Positions 6,875 to 15,724 of a DNA stretch of 44,367 nt are shown one piece after another. The stretch is from positions 1 to 44,367 of the forward strand of contig CABSYW010000021.1 of assembly GCA_902482035.1 (NCBI GenBank). Direction: 5' to 3'. Position 1 is the first letter of the stretch; each line of letters begins with the position of its first letter. The notes under the pieces are model-generated. The model searched no databases and was not told where the DNA came from. It saw only the letters and a list, made by a program, of their open reading frames with translations. The translations under genes and the position numbers were made by a program. This stretch comes from an uncultured Collinsella sp. Its GTDB lineage: Bacteria > Actinomycetota > Coriobacteriia > Coriobacteriales > Coriobacteriaceae.

Positions 6875-9541
6875 ATGACACCTCTCGCAAAACGTCTCCC
6901 GCGCGAGCTGCGCCGCAATATCGGCAAGTACCTGGGCATCTTTTTGCTTATGTGCGGAAGCATCGCTCTCACCTCGGGCTTTTTGCTCGCAGCGCATTCT
7001 ATCGGTTGCCTTATCGACGACATGCGCGATGCGTACACGATTGAGGACGGCCGCGTGACCACCTCCTTCGAGGCTATCGACGATCAGCTCAAGGCCGCCG
7101 AGGATGCAGCCGGCGACGTCGGCGGCGTCACGCTCTACAAGAATTTCTCCATCGACGCCATCATCAAAAAGACCGCTGGCGACGACGGCACCAAGCGCAC
7201 GCTGCGCACCTATGCGCACCGCACCAAGGTCGATATCGCGTCCTACTGTGAGGGCAAGGAGCCCAAAACGGACGATGAAGTGGCGATCGACCGTGTCTTC
7301 GCCACCAACAACGACCTCGCCGTGGGCGATAAGGTCGAGCTTGAGGGCCGCACCTACACCATCTGCGGCATCATGACCCAGCCCGATAGCCAGGCGCTGT
7401 TCCTCAACAATTCGGACTTTACGGTGAACACCATCACTTATGGCGTGGCCGAGGTCACCGATGCCGGCTTTGCCGCGCTCGAGGATGCCGGCGGCGCGCC
7501 CGCCTACACCTACTCCTTTACCTTTGCCGATCGCGACCTCCCCACCGCGGATCGCATCGATGCGGAGCAGGATATGGTCGAGGCGCTGACCGACGCCGAT
7601 GTGCGCGTGGACGATCTGATCGATGCCGATTCCAACCAGGGCATTGGCTATGCGCGCGACGACGTAGACGGCGACTCCATGATGTGGATGACGCTGCTCG
7701 ACATCATCATCGTGATCATGGCGTTCGTCTTTGTGGTCCTTACCGACGCCGCCATCGAGGAGGAGAGCGCCATCATCGGCACGCTGCTCGCCAGCGGCTA
7801 TCGTCGACGCGAGATCGTCCTGCACTACCTTGCGCTTCCCGCTACCGTGGGCGTGATCGCGGCGCTTTTGGGCACCGCGCTCGGCGTTGTGTTCTTTACC
7901 GAGCCCATGCGCAGCCTCTATTACGGTTCGTACAGCCTGCCTCCCTTCCAGGTGTACTGGAGCTGGGGGATCTTTGTGAAGTGCGCCGTGGTTCCCGCCG
8001 CTGCGCTCATCCTCATCACGCTGGCGGGTCTGCTTCGCAAAATGGGCAAGACGCCGTTGCAGTTCCTTCGTCACGAGGCGAGCGGCAAATCGGGCACCAA
8101 GCGCGGCTTGCAGCTGCCGGAGCGCATGGGTTTTGTTTCCCGCTTCCGCCTGCGTATCTTCCTGCGCAACCTGGGCAACTTCGCCACGCTCTTCGTGGGC
8201 ATTGCGTTTGCCTCGCTGCTGCTGCTCTTTGGCCTGGCGATTCTGCCCACGATGACGCACTATGCGGACAATCTCGAGACGAGTCTGGTCGCCGAGCACC
8301 AGTACACGCTCAAGGCGCCGCTGGAGCTCGAGGGCACTGCCGAGGAGCGCGAGCAGTGGTCGGCACTCGAGCGCTTGCAGTCGGTTGACGGCGCGCTGCT
8401 TTCCGCCGCTCAGGATGCCGATGACGAGCTTGACGACGCGGCCGATGCGGCGCAGACGGCAGCCGATGCCGCGACCGCATCTCCGTCTGCCGAGAGCCTG
8501 ACTGCGGCGCAGGATGCGCTTGCAAACGTCCAGGACAAGAAGGATGCGCTTTATGCGCGCCTCGATGACCTTGCCGATGCCCTCGGCTGCGACCGCGACG
8601 AGGCTATCGACCTGATCGACAAGGCCTCTAAGATCGACACTGACAACGACGACATTCACCCGGTTAACACGACCGATAACGGTGCAGACAAGATTGCGCA
8701 GACCGAGAAATATGCCGTTTACCAGCTGCAATACGGCCGCGGCGATGGTAATGGCGAAGAGACGATTTCCGTCTACGGCATCTCGCCCGATTCGCGCTAT
8801 TGGAAAGACCTCAACGTTGGCGATGGGCGCGTCGTCTTTGGCGGCGGCCTGCTCGACAAGTTTGGCTGGAGCGAGGGCCAGAAGGTCACGCTCATCGACA
8901 AGTACGAGGGGGAGCATTATTCCCTTGAGTACGCGGGCAAGGACTGTGCCTGGGGCTCTAAGTCGGATATGAATGTCTATATGAGCATCGACGACTTTAA
9001 CGAGCTGTTCGGCAACGACGCCGCCCACTTTAACGGCTATGTGAGCGACGAGAAGCTCAACCTCGATGCTCGTTACTTTGCTGGCGACACCACGCCCGAC
9101 GACATGCGCGCCGTGGGCGACCAGTTCATCGGCATGATGAGCAAAATGATCGGCATGATGGTTGGACTTGCGGTGTTCATCTTCCTGCTGTTTATGTACC
9201 TGCTGACCAAGGCTGTGATCGACCACAGCGCCCGTTCGATCAGCTACATGAAGGTCTTTGGCTATCGCGAGAGCGAGATCTCGCATCTGTACATCCGCTC
9301 GATCACGCTGTGCGTGGTGGCGTCGCTCGTGCTGAGCCTGCCGGTCATTATTGGCTCGCTCACGGCCATCTTCCGTTCGATGCTGCTCGCCTATAACGGC
9401 AATATCGAGATCTACGTGCCCACTTGGTCTATGGCTGCATGCGTCGGCATTGGCTTTGCGACCTACCTGGTCGTGGCGCTGCTACACACGCGTTCTATCA
9501 AGCGCGTGAGCCTGGCCGAGGCCCTCAAAGTCCAAGAGTAG
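6875..9541 (+). CDS. FtsX-like ABC transporter permease with coiled-coil insert
   Basis: An 888-residue permease. The ATG at 6875 follows the ATPase by 8 bases; an upstream in-frame TTG overlaps the ATPase and was rejected. Domain order: helix at about 22-45, a MacB-PCD-like extracellular domain, three helices in the FtsX fold (about 270-400), another helix near 435-460, and then an Asp/Ala-rich coiled coil (about 510-590, with DADDELDDAADAAQTAADAA). A second extracellular domain and a final FtsX-type trio of helices follow (about 755-880). Two FtsX modules in one chain fit a monomeric permease with the ATPase dimer. The coiled coil suggests a periplasm-side stalk, but its partner is unknown. 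Confidence 0.92.
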   Translation: MTPLAKRLPRELRRNIGKYLGIFLLMCGSIALTSGFLLAAHSIGCLIDDMRDAYTIEDGRVTTSFEAIDDQLKAAEDAAGDVGGVTLYKNFSIDAIIKKTAGDDGTKRTLRTYAHRTKVDIASYCEGKEPKTDDEVAIDRVFATNNDLAVGDKVELEGRTYTICGIMTQPDSQALFLNNSDFTVNTITYGVAEVTDAGFAALEDAGGAPAYTYSFTFADRDLPTADRIDAEQDMVEALTDADVRVDDLIDADSNQGIGYARDDVDGDSMMWMTLLDIIIVIMAFVFVVLTDAAIEEESAIIGTLLASGYRRREIVLHYLALPATVGVIAALLGTALGVVFFTEPMRSLYYGSYSLPPFQVYWSWGIFVKCAVVPAAALILITLAGLLRKMGKTPLQFLRHEASGKSGTKRGLQLPERMGFVSRFRLRIFLRNLGNFATLFVGIAFASLLLLFGLAILPTMTHYADNLETSLVAEHQYTLKAPLELEGTAEEREQWSALERLQSVDGALLSAAQDADDELDDAADAAQTAADAATASPSAESLTAAQDALANVQDKKDALYARLDDLADALGCDRDEAIDLIDKASKIDTDNDDIHPVNTTDNGADKIAQTEKYAVYQLQYGRGDGNGEETISVYGISPDSRYWKDLNVGDGRVVFGGGLLDKFGWSEGQKVTLIDKYEGEHYSLEYAGKDCAWGSKSDMNVYMSIDDFNELFGNDAAHFNGYVSDEKLNLDARYFAGDTTPDDMRAVGDQFIGMMSKMIGMMVGLAVFIFLLFMYLLTKAVIDHSARSISYMKVFGYRESEISHLYIRSITLCVVASLVLSLPVIIGSLTAIFRSMLLAYNGNIEIYVPTWSMAACVGIGFATYLVVALLHTRSIKRVSLAEALKVQE

Positions 9542-9567
9542 TCGTTTAAGAACCTCCCCAACGACTA
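9539..9567. repeat. Short palindrome of the GGGGAC repeat family
   Basis: TAGTCGTT and AACGACTA bracket a 13-base spacer containing the CCTCCCC form of the family core. The left arm includes the stop codon of the FtsX permease. This is the shortest form of the element at 5880-6055. Confidence 0.8.
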
Positions 9568-9650
9568 GGTTTCGCGCTTGACTTTGACCCTACTTTAACG
9601 GGTACCATCCTCTATGTCTGTAACGCCATATAGACCGAGGGGATAGATCT

Positions 9651-10856
9651 ATGACCGCAACTGCACCCGCAGCACCCGCTAAGGTATACTTCACCAACTT
9701 GCGCACGCATGCTCGCGAGAGCCAGCTCGACAAGCTCAAGCGCCTCATACGTCACGCCGGTATCGAGCAGATCGACTTTGAGAACAAGTTCGTCGCCATT
9801 AAGATTCACTTTGGCGAGCTGGGCAACCTGAGCTTTTTGCGTCCCAACTACGCCCGCGCCGTCGCGGATGTCGTCAAGGAGCTGGGCGGCAAGCCCTTCC
9901 TCACCGACTGCAACACGCTCTACGTCGGTAGCCGCAAAAACGCGCTCGAGCACATCGATACCGCTTATCAGAACGGCTTTACCCCGTATGCCACGGGTTG
10001 CCAGATCATCATCGCCGACGGCCTCAAGGGTACCGACGAGGCGCTCGTCCCGGTCGAGGGCGGCGAGTACGTGCACGAGGCCAAGATCGGCCAGGCGCTC
10101 ATGGACGCCGATATCGTGATCAGCCTCACCCACTTTAAGGGCCATGAGCAGGCCGGTTTTGGCGGCGCTATGAAGAACCTGGGCATGGGGGGTGGCAGCC
10201 GAGCTGGCAAGATGGAGCAGCATGCCGCCGGCAAGCCGAACGTCGCGACCGAGCACTGCGTTGGCTGCCGTGCCTGCGAAAAGATCTGCGCGCACAACGC
10301 CATCTCGTTTGGCGATACCCGTGAGCGCGAGCTTGCCAACGGCAACACCCGCACGGTGCACGTGGCCGCCATCGACCACGATCGCTGCGTGGGTTGCGGA
10401 CGCTGTATCGGCGTGTGCAACCAGGACGCCATCAAGCCCGGCTATGAAGCCGCGGCCGACGTGCTCAACTGCAAGATCGCCGAGTATACGAAGGCCGTTG
10501 TCGACGGCCGCCCGAGCTTCCATATCTCGCTTGCCATGGATATCAGCCCCAACTGCGATTGCCATCCCGAAAACGATACGCCGATCGTCAACGACATCGG
10601 CATGTTCGCGAGCTTCGACCCGGTCGCTATCGATCAGGCCTGCGCCGATGCCGTCATGGCATCCGAGCCGCTGCCCAACACCGAGCTCACCGATAGCGCG
10701 GCCAAGATGGAGCATAACCACGAGCATCTGGAGGGCGAGCAGGCCAAGGACCCCTTCTGCATCACGCATCCCGACACCGATTGGCGCGTGTGCATCGCGC
10801 ATGCCGAGAAGATCGGCCTGGGCACGAGCGAGTACGAGCTCATCGAGGTCAAGTAG
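9651..10856 (+). CDS. DUF362 domain protein with two 4Fe-4S clusters
   Basis: A 401-residue protein. Residues about 10-190 and 280-400 belong to the DUF362 fold, which is found in iron-sulfur proteins of anaerobes. Two ferredoxin-type motifs are inserted: CVGCRACEKICAHNAI and CVGCGRCIGVCNQDAI, each giving the CxxCxxCxxxC pattern. The glycine-rich GGAMKNLGMGGGS precedes them. No signal peptide or membrane helix is seen, so it is probably cytosolic. The electron partner and reaction are unknown. It is a single-gene unit followed by a clear terminator. Confidence 0.9.
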   Translation: MTATAPAAPAKVYFTNLRTHARESQLDKLKRLIRHAGIEQIDFENKFVAIKIHFGELGNLSFLRPNYARAVADVVKELGGKPFLTDCNTLYVGSRKNALEHIDTAYQNGFTPYATGCQIIIADGLKGTDEALVPVEGGEYVHEAKIGQALMDADIVISLTHFKGHEQAGFGGAMKNLGMGGGSRAGKMEQHAAGKPNVATEHCVGCRACEKICAHNAISFGDTRERELANGNTRTVHVAAIDHDRCVGCGRCIGVCNQDAIKPGYEAAADVLNCKIAEYTKAVVDGRPSFHISLAMDISPNCDCHPENDTPIVNDIGMFASFDPVAIDQACADAVMASEPLPNTELTDSAAKMEHNHEHLEGEQAKDPFCITHPDTDWRVCIAHAEKIGLGTSEYELIEVK

Positions 10857-10903
10857 CACCTGTCTATTGGACATATCAAGCGCTTTTGTAACGCAACGTT
10901 AGC

Positions 10904-10942
10904 AAAAGCCGCCCGTGAGCACAGCGCCCACGGGCGGCTTTT
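10904..10942 (+). terminator. Rho-independent terminator, possibly bidirectional
   Basis: AAAAGCCGCCCGTG and CACGGGCGGCTTTT form a 14-base perfect stem around an 11-base loop, with A-runs on one side and T-runs on the other. It follows the DUF362 gene and faces the convergent hydrolase gene that ends at 11021. Confidence 0.9.
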
Positions 10943-11020
10943 CGGAAGTATGCGGCAAATTTCGAGACCGCCGAGCACACGACATTTTTTGGCAACAAAA
11001 CCCCAAACGTTGCTTTTTGC

Positions 11021-11986
11021 CTAAAAATTCTTGTCGAGGAAGTCGTCGACCGTGTTCCAGTAGAGCTCGGGGTCAACTTGCGCACTCTTGGCGTGGGTGG
11101 CGCCATGGATAGTGAGCTTTTGCTTGACCTTGCTGGCGCACGCGTCGTAGTTTTGGTCGAGCATGCTGTACGGTACAAAGGTGTCCTGGTCGCCGTGGAT
11201 AAACAGCATGGGAACCGTCGCGTGTTTGAGTTGCTCCACACTGCTCGCCTTATGAAAGTCGTAGCCCGCGCGCACGTTGCACACCAAGTTTGCTACATCG
11301 AGCAAGGGAAAGCTGGGCAGGCCGAACACGTCCTTGAGCTGCAGGGAAAACTCGTCCCAAACACTCGTATAACCACAGTCCTCGATAATGCATTTCACGT
11401 TTGCAGGCAGAGATTCCCCCGCGACGTTCATAGCGGTTGCTGCACCCATCGATTCGCCAAAGACAAGAATGCGCGCCTGGGGGTCAGCCTGAACGATTTG
11501 CTCGATCCATGCGACGATATCGAGGCGCTCGGGCCAGCCCATGCCGATATAGTCGCCGCCGGAGCGCTCGTGGGCGCGGGCGGCAGGCGCGAGCACGTTC
11601 ATGCCACGGTCGTGGAAGCGCTTGGCGTATCGAGCCATGCCGATGGGCTCGTTGGTATATCCATGCAGGCAGACGGCGTAATCGTGGGTGTTCTCCGAGG
11701 CAGTAAAATACCAGGCGGCGAGCTCGGTTCCGTCATCTGCGGTGAGGCCGCTGCTCTCGCGGTTCTCTTTAAACCATGCCCGCGCCTCGGCATCCTCGGC
11801 ATCCGGCTGCTCACTTTCTTTGTCGTTCTTGCTATCCTGCATCATCTTCATGGTGTATGGCGCGCGGGGATTCAGCGCGAAGTCAAACAGAAAGTTGCCG
11901 GCAAATCCGAGCAGCGCAACGACAGCCACCAGTGCAACGATGCCGGCTATCTTGAGCTTTCGATGGGAACGTGCGTTTTGAGACAT
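11021..11986 (-). CDS. Membrane-anchored alpha/beta hydrolase
   Basis: A 321-residue hydrolase with one N-terminal helix (about 12-34) and a long polar linker, so the enzyme domain lies outside the membrane. The catalytic triad is S179 (FGESMGA), D268 (HGDQDTFVP) and H298 (IHGATHAKS); the oxyanion region is CLHGYTNEP. It resembles the BAAT/YqkD-type group of alpha/beta hydrolases annotated in Firmicutes and Coriobacteria. The substrate is unknown. AGGAAAG ahead of the ATG at 11984-11986 supports the start. Monocistronic, divergent from the hemolysin III gene. Confidence 0.92.
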   Translation of the reverse strand: MSQNARSHRKLKIAGIVALVAVVALLGFAGNFLFDFALNPRAPYTMKMMQDSKNDKESEQPDAEDAEARAWFKENRESSGLTADDGTELAAWYFTASENTHDYAVCLHGYTNEPIGMARYAKRFHDRGMNVLAPAARAHERSGGDYIGMGWPERLDIVAWIEQIVQADPQARILVFGESMGAATAMNVAGESLPANVKCIIEDCGYTSVWDEFSLQLKDVFGLPSFPLLDVANLVCNVRAGYDFHKASSVEQLKHATVPMLFIHGDQDTFVPYSMLDQNYDACASKVKQKLTIHGATHAKSAQVDPELYWNTVDDFLDKNF

Positions 11987-12006
11987 AAGAAGCTTTCCTA
12001 TAAGAT

Positions 12007-12114
12007 GTTAATACATCAACATTTAATGCAAGCGCATTATGGACGTTCGCCGTTGATGCGTCAACAGACAAAGAATGGGTAAACAAAGGGTCACGTATGG
12101 TGCAAATTTCGCAC
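12007..12114. promoter_or_regulatory. Three candidate operator palindromes in a divergent gap
   Basis: GTTAATACATCAAC (12007-12020) and GTTGATGCGTCAAC (12052-12065) are two versions of one dyad, GTTRATnnrTCAAC. GTGCAAATTTCGCAC (12100-12114) is a third, unrelated dyad. They lie between the hydrolase (minus) and hemolysin III (plus), where binding could affect both genes. No regulator is encoded alongside. Confidence 0.4.
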
Positions 12115-12172
12115 GTACCTAGACGCTTTGATATAGTGTTGAGAACTCTTTACGTTGGAGGATGTAACCGGC

Positions 12173-12856
12173 ATGTCCGATTCGAGCGACAGTTCTAAGC
12201 CGCGACCCAAGACCGCGGCCGTTCCACACTACACGGTGGGCGAGGAGATCATGAACTCCGTCACCCATGGTGTCGGCTGCCTGCTGGGTATCGCGGGCCT
12301 GGTGCTCCTGATCGTATTCGCTGCCCTGCGCGGCGGAGGCCCGGCCCACATGGCCGCGGCGATTGTCTATGGTGTCAGCATTATCCTCGAATACCTAGCC
12401 TCCACGCTCTACCACGCGATTCAGCCCGCGCGCGCCAAGCACGTGTTTCGCATCATCGACCACAGCTGCATCTACCTGCTCATTGCGGGCAGCTATACGC
12501 CGTTTTGCCTTATCACGCTCGCAAACGACGGCGGCCCTGCGCTGTTCTTTGCCGTATGGGCCATCGCCATTATCGGCATCGCTCTCGAGTGCTTCCTACG
12601 CGAGCGTCAACCGCACTGGGTAAGCGGCCTGGTCTACCTGCTGATGGGCTGGCTCGTTGTCTTTAAGCTGCCCGAACTTGTTGCGCTGCTCAACCCCGTG
12701 GCACTTGCCCTGCTCGCCGTCGGCGGCGTGTGCTACACCGCGGGCGTGCCGTTCTATATCGCCAAAAACGTGCGCTATCTGCACAGCGTGTTTCACCTGT
12801 GGGTGCTCGCCGGCAGCATCTTCCAGTTCATGGCGGTGATCCTCTTCGTAATCTAG
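12173..12856 (+). CDS. trhA: Hemolysin III family membrane protein (TrhA/YqfA type)
   Basis: A 227-residue seven-helix protein of the PAQR/hemolysin III family. The N-terminal signature is EEIMNSVTHGVGCLLGIAG. The metal-site pattern of the family is visible as SxxYH in ASTLYHAI, D in RIIDHSCIYLLIAGSYTP, and the C-terminal HSVFHLWVLAG. GGAGGA 10 bases ahead supports the ATG at 12173 over a TTG that would overlap it. Despite the name, the E. coli relative is linked to membrane energetics and fluidity rather than proven haemolysis. The gene symbol is by family membership. Confidence 0.9.
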   Translation: MSDSSDSSKPRPKTAAVPHYTVGEEIMNSVTHGVGCLLGIAGLVLLIVFAALRGGGPAHMAAAIVYGVSIILEYLASTLYHAIQPARAKHVFRIIDHSCIYLLIAGSYTPFCLITLANDGGPALFFAVWAIAIIGIALECFLRERQPHWVSGLVYLLMGWLVVFKLPELVALLNPVALALLAVGGVCYTAGVPFYIAKNVRYLHSVFHLWVLAGSIFQFMAVILFVI

Positions 12857-12966
12857 CGACCACGCCTGCGCGCCCGCGTTCTCGTTTGGGCGCCGGTGCA
12901 ATTGCCGTATCCGCCATCAACGTTTTAACCTGACGTCCCGAATCTTGGAGGTTCGAGAAACTCCCG

Positions 12967-14340
12967 ATGGACATAACCATCTCCCTTATCACCACCCTCG
13001 TTTTGACCCTCATCAACGGCTACTTCTCTATGTCCGAGATGGCGCTCACCACGGCCAAGCGCGCCGTGTTGGAGCACGAGGCCGAGGAAGGCGACAAGCG
13101 CGCCGAGCGTGCCATTAAGCTGGCTGCCGACTCCGACCAGCTGCTCGCCACCATCCAGGTTGCCATTACGCTCGTGGGCTTCGCCTCGTCCGCCGTCGCC
13201 TCGACGAGTCTGTCCGACCCGCTCGCCACGTGGCTCATGAGCTTTGGCATCGCGCCGCTCTCCGCCATCGCGCGCGGCCTGGCGCCGGTCATCATCACCG
13301 TCGCGGTCGCCTTCGTGTCCATCGTGATCGGCGAGCTCGTCCCCAAGCGCATCGGCCTGGCCAATGCCGAGGGCGTGTCCAAGCAGGTCGTGGGACCGTT
13401 GTCGTTTTTCCAAAAGATCGCCCGTCCGCTCGTGTGGCTGACCGGCGCCTGCTCCGATGGCCTGGCCCGCATCCTGCGCATCAAGAGCGCCGACGACCGC
13501 CAAAACGTCTCGGAAGAAGAGATCAAGTACATGGTCTCGGAGCAGGACGACCTGCTCGACGAGGAAAAGCGTATGATCCACGAGATCTTTGACTTGGGCG
13601 ATACCGTTGCCCGCGAGGTCATGGTGCCGCGCGTGGACACCACCATGTGCGAGGACGACGAGACGGTCGCCGACGTGCTGTCCACCATGCGCCAGACCGG
13701 CTTCAGCCGCATCCCCGTCTATCACGAGGATCCCGACAACGTCGCCGGCATTGCGCACATTAAGGACCTGATTCAGCCCGCGCTCGACGGCAAGGGCGAC
13801 CAGCCCATCGCCGGCTTTTTGCGCGACGCCACCTTTGTGCCCGATACCAAGGACATCCTGCCGCTGCTGTCCGAGATGCAGACCTCGCACGACCAGATCG
13901 TAGTGGTCGTGGACGAGTACGGCGGCACGGCCGGCATCATCACCATCGAAGATATCGTCGAGGAGATCGTCGGCGAGATCGAGGACGAGTTCGACCCCGA
14001 CAACAAGTACCTCACGCGCCTCTCGCGCCGTGAGTGGCTCGTTGATGGGCGTTTTTCGTGCGATGACGCGATTGAGCTTGGTTGGCCGCTCGAGGAAAGC
14101 GATGATTATGAGACCATCGCCGGCTGGATTTTGGAGCTTTGCGACTCGGTGCCCGACATCGGAGAGGTGTTTGAGGTCGCGGGGTACAAGTTCAAGGTAC
14201 AGTCGATGCGTGGCCAGCGCATCTCGCTCATTCGCGTGATCGCTCCGGCCGAAACCGATAAGAAGGATTCCGAGTCCTCGGCAGAGAAGCCGGCGGCGTC
14301 GGGTGCGGGCTCTGCGGATCCGCACGACGGCGATGAGTAG
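12967..14340 (+). CDS. CorC/HlyC family protein (DUF21, CBS pair, CorC_HlyC domain)
   Basis: A 457-residue protein. DUF21/CNNM-like membrane domain: about residues 1-180, with helices near 3-22, 58-80, 95-120 and 140-160. Tandem CBS domains: about 200-320 (VMVPRVDTTMCEDDETVADV and VVVVDEYGGTAGIITIEDI). CorC_HlyC transporter-associated domain: about 345-430 (LVDGRFSCDDAIELGWPL). The C-terminal tail is acidic. This architecture is that of CNNM/CorC proteins, for which magnesium or cobalt efflux is the leading role and ATP-Mg binding by the CBS pair is known. It may therefore counterbalance the uptake systems at 18290 and 38365. The next gene starts 25 bases on. Confidence 0.93.
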   Translation: MDITISLITTLVLTLINGYFSMSEMALTTAKRAVLEHEAEEGDKRAERAIKLAADSDQLLATIQVAITLVGFASSAVASTSLSDPLATWLMSFGIAPLSAIARGLAPVIITVAVAFVSIVIGELVPKRIGLANAEGVSKQVVGPLSFFQKIARPLVWLTGACSDGLARILRIKSADDRQNVSEEEIKYMVSEQDDLLDEEKRMIHEIFDLGDTVAREVMVPRVDTTMCEDDETVADVLSTMRQTGFSRIPVYHEDPDNVAGIAHIKDLIQPALDGKGDQPIAGFLRDATFVPDTKDILPLLSEMQTSHDQIVVVVDEYGGTAGIITIEDIVEEIVGEIEDEFDPDNKYLTRLSRREWLVDGRFSCDDAIELGWPLEESDDYETIAGWILELCDSVPDIGEVFEVAGYKFKVQSMRGQRISLIRVIAPAETDKKDSESSAEKPAASGAGSADPHDGDE

Positions 14341-14364
14341 GGCAAGGAAGAGTAGGGGAGAGTT

Positions 14365-15198
14365 ATGGCAGGCCTGTTCAACATCCTTAAGGTCACCGTC
14401 AGCGAGGACAAGATTTGCGCGCACGTGCTGGTGAACCCCGGCATGCCGCTCATGACCTCGGAGGATATCGAGGCCACGGCGCGCGTGTACTACCTGGTGC
14501 CCGCGATTGCCAAGCATCTGTGCCTGGGCGATTCCGGTCGCGAGTTCCAGGACTGCATGGGCCAGACCGAGCTTTGCCACCTGCTGGAGCACGTGACAGT
14601 CGAGCTCATGAACGAGACCGGGCTTGCCGGCAGCATCTCGTGCGGCCGCACCCGCGTGAGCGAGCATGACGAGCGTGTCTTTGAGGTTGAGCTTTCGTGT
14701 CCCGATGACGCATTGGCCATTGGCGCGCTGTCGTCGGCGACCTTTATGATGGACTGGGCGTACCTGCACGCCGACCAGCCGGCCCCCGACGTGGAAGGCA
14801 CGGTCGCGGGCCTGCGCAACCTGGTGCTGGGCATGCGTGCCGAGGCCGAGGGCAAGGACCCGCACGAGGCCGTTGCCGCTGCGAACGGCGAGGACGTGGC
14901 CGAGGATGTGCCCGAGGGCGACGCTCCTGCCGACGCCGACACTGAGCCCGTTGCCGAGGCGCCTGCTGCGTCTGAGCCTGCGGAGCCCCAAGGCGTCCCG
15001 AGCTTTGACGACGAGCCGCAGATGCCAATCGATACCGAGGGTGCGGTTGCCGAGAACCACGAGGCCCCCGCGGCCGTCTTTGGTGGTGCGGCAACGGCTC
15101 CGTCCGGCTCGGCGCACGAGGGCAACTTGCCGCTCGTCGATGGCGCCGGCGAGGACCCGGCCGCCACGGTGGCCATGCCTGCCATGCCGCAGGAGTAG
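14365..15198 (+). CDS. Stand-alone protein resembling the cyanophycin synthetase N-terminal domain
   Basis: A 277-residue protein of unknown role. Residues about 60-115 carry CHLLEHVTVELMNETGLAG, then SCGRTR and VFEVEL. This order and spacing matches the N-terminal domain of cyanophycin synthetase CphA1 as I recall it (EHVALELQ, GRTRET, then a strand). The ATP-grasp and Mur-ligase domains that follow in CphA are absent. Instead, from about residue 165 a low-complexity Ala/Glu/Asp-rich tail runs to the end. No signal peptide or membrane helix. A GGGGAGAG site lies 5 bases before the ATG. It follows the CorC-like gene by 24 bases and is probably co-transcribed with it. Function is not assignable. 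Confidence 0.6.
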   Translation: MAGLFNILKVTVSEDKICAHVLVNPGMPLMTSEDIEATARVYYLVPAIAKHLCLGDSGREFQDCMGQTELCHLLEHVTVELMNETGLAGSISCGRTRVSEHDERVFEVELSCPDDALAIGALSSATFMMDWAYLHADQPAPDVEGTVAGLRNLVLGMRAEAEGKDPHEAVAAANGEDVAEDVPEGDAPADADTEPVAEAPAASEPAEPQGVPSFDDEPQMPIDTEGAVAENHEAPAAVFGGAATAPSGSAHEGNLPLVDGAGEDPAATVAMPAMPQE

Positions 15199-15277
15199 GT
15201 TTACTCGCTTATCACCATCATGTACCTGCGCTTTTACCGTACGCAGATGAGCGCGACGGCAAGTGTTGCGCTGCGGG

Positions 15278-15283
15278 TATAAT
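15278..15283 (+). promoter_or_regulatory. Candidate -10 element (TATAAT)
   Basis: A consensus TATAAT sits 52 bases ahead of the YtxH-like start codon, in the only gap within this gene group. No good -35 is seen at 16-18 bases (GACGGC at 17), so the call is moderate. Confidence 0.45.
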
Positions 15284-15334
15284 GGACAGCATTCAAACGG
15301 TGGGCATCGAGGTGCCCGCAGGAGAGGAATGATC

Positions 15335-15724
15335 ATGGGAAAGACTTTCAGCTTTGTCTCCGGTGCGCTCTTTGGTGCTGCTGCCGGCGCTATCATCGGC
15401 GTTGCTCTGGCCCCGCGCTCGGGTGCCGAGACCCGCGCCATGGCCGCCGATATCGCCAACGATGCCTGGGACAACATGCGTGACACCTACGAACACAGTG
15501 CCGAGGAGGCCCGTGCCGCGGTCAACGACTTTGGTCCGATGGTCGACGCCAAGACCGATGACCTGCGCGCCAAGGTCGACCTGGCCCGCGAGCGCATGGA
15601 CAAGCTTCGCGAGCAGCTCAACGACGCCATCTCGGGCGGCAACGTGACGCCCGCTGCCGACGTCGTGGTCGAGAACGTCACCGAGGCCGGCACCGAGGCC
15701 ACGGAGCCCTCGACCGAGGCATAA
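15335..15724 (+). CDS. YtxH-like small membrane protein
   Basis: A 129-residue protein with a single glycine/alanine-rich helix at about 5-25 (FVSGALFGAAAGAIIGVALA), followed by the APRSGAETR motif typical of YtxH proteins and then an amphipathic coiled coil (about 35-105). YtxH proteins are envelope-associated and stress-linked in Bacillus; their biochemical role is unknown. The ATG at 15335 is preferred to one at 15329 because GGAGAGGA (15321-15328) gives correct spacing only for 15335. The stop overlaps the next start by one base (TAATG). Confidence 0.85.
   Translation: MGKTFSFVSGALFGAAAGAIIGVALAPRSGAETRAMAADIANDAWDNMRDTYEHSAEEARAAVNDFGPMVDAKTDDLRAKVDLARERMDKLREQLNDAISGGNVTPAADVVVENVTEAGTEATEPSTEA

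Noticed and set aside
6725..9286. 853-codon open frame antisense to the FtsX permease
   Set aside because: High-GC antisense shadow: the plus strand encodes a complete permease, and the antisense product is a His/Arg/Val-rich mirror of it.
10980..11020. Second terminator for the hydrolase gene
   Set aside because: GGCAAC/GTTGC gives only a short stem and the bidirectional terminator at 10904-10942 suffices.
12925..15486. 853-codon open frame antisense to the CorC-like and next genes
   Set aside because: Same kind of shadow; it crosses three well-supported plus-strand genes and has no recognisable domain.
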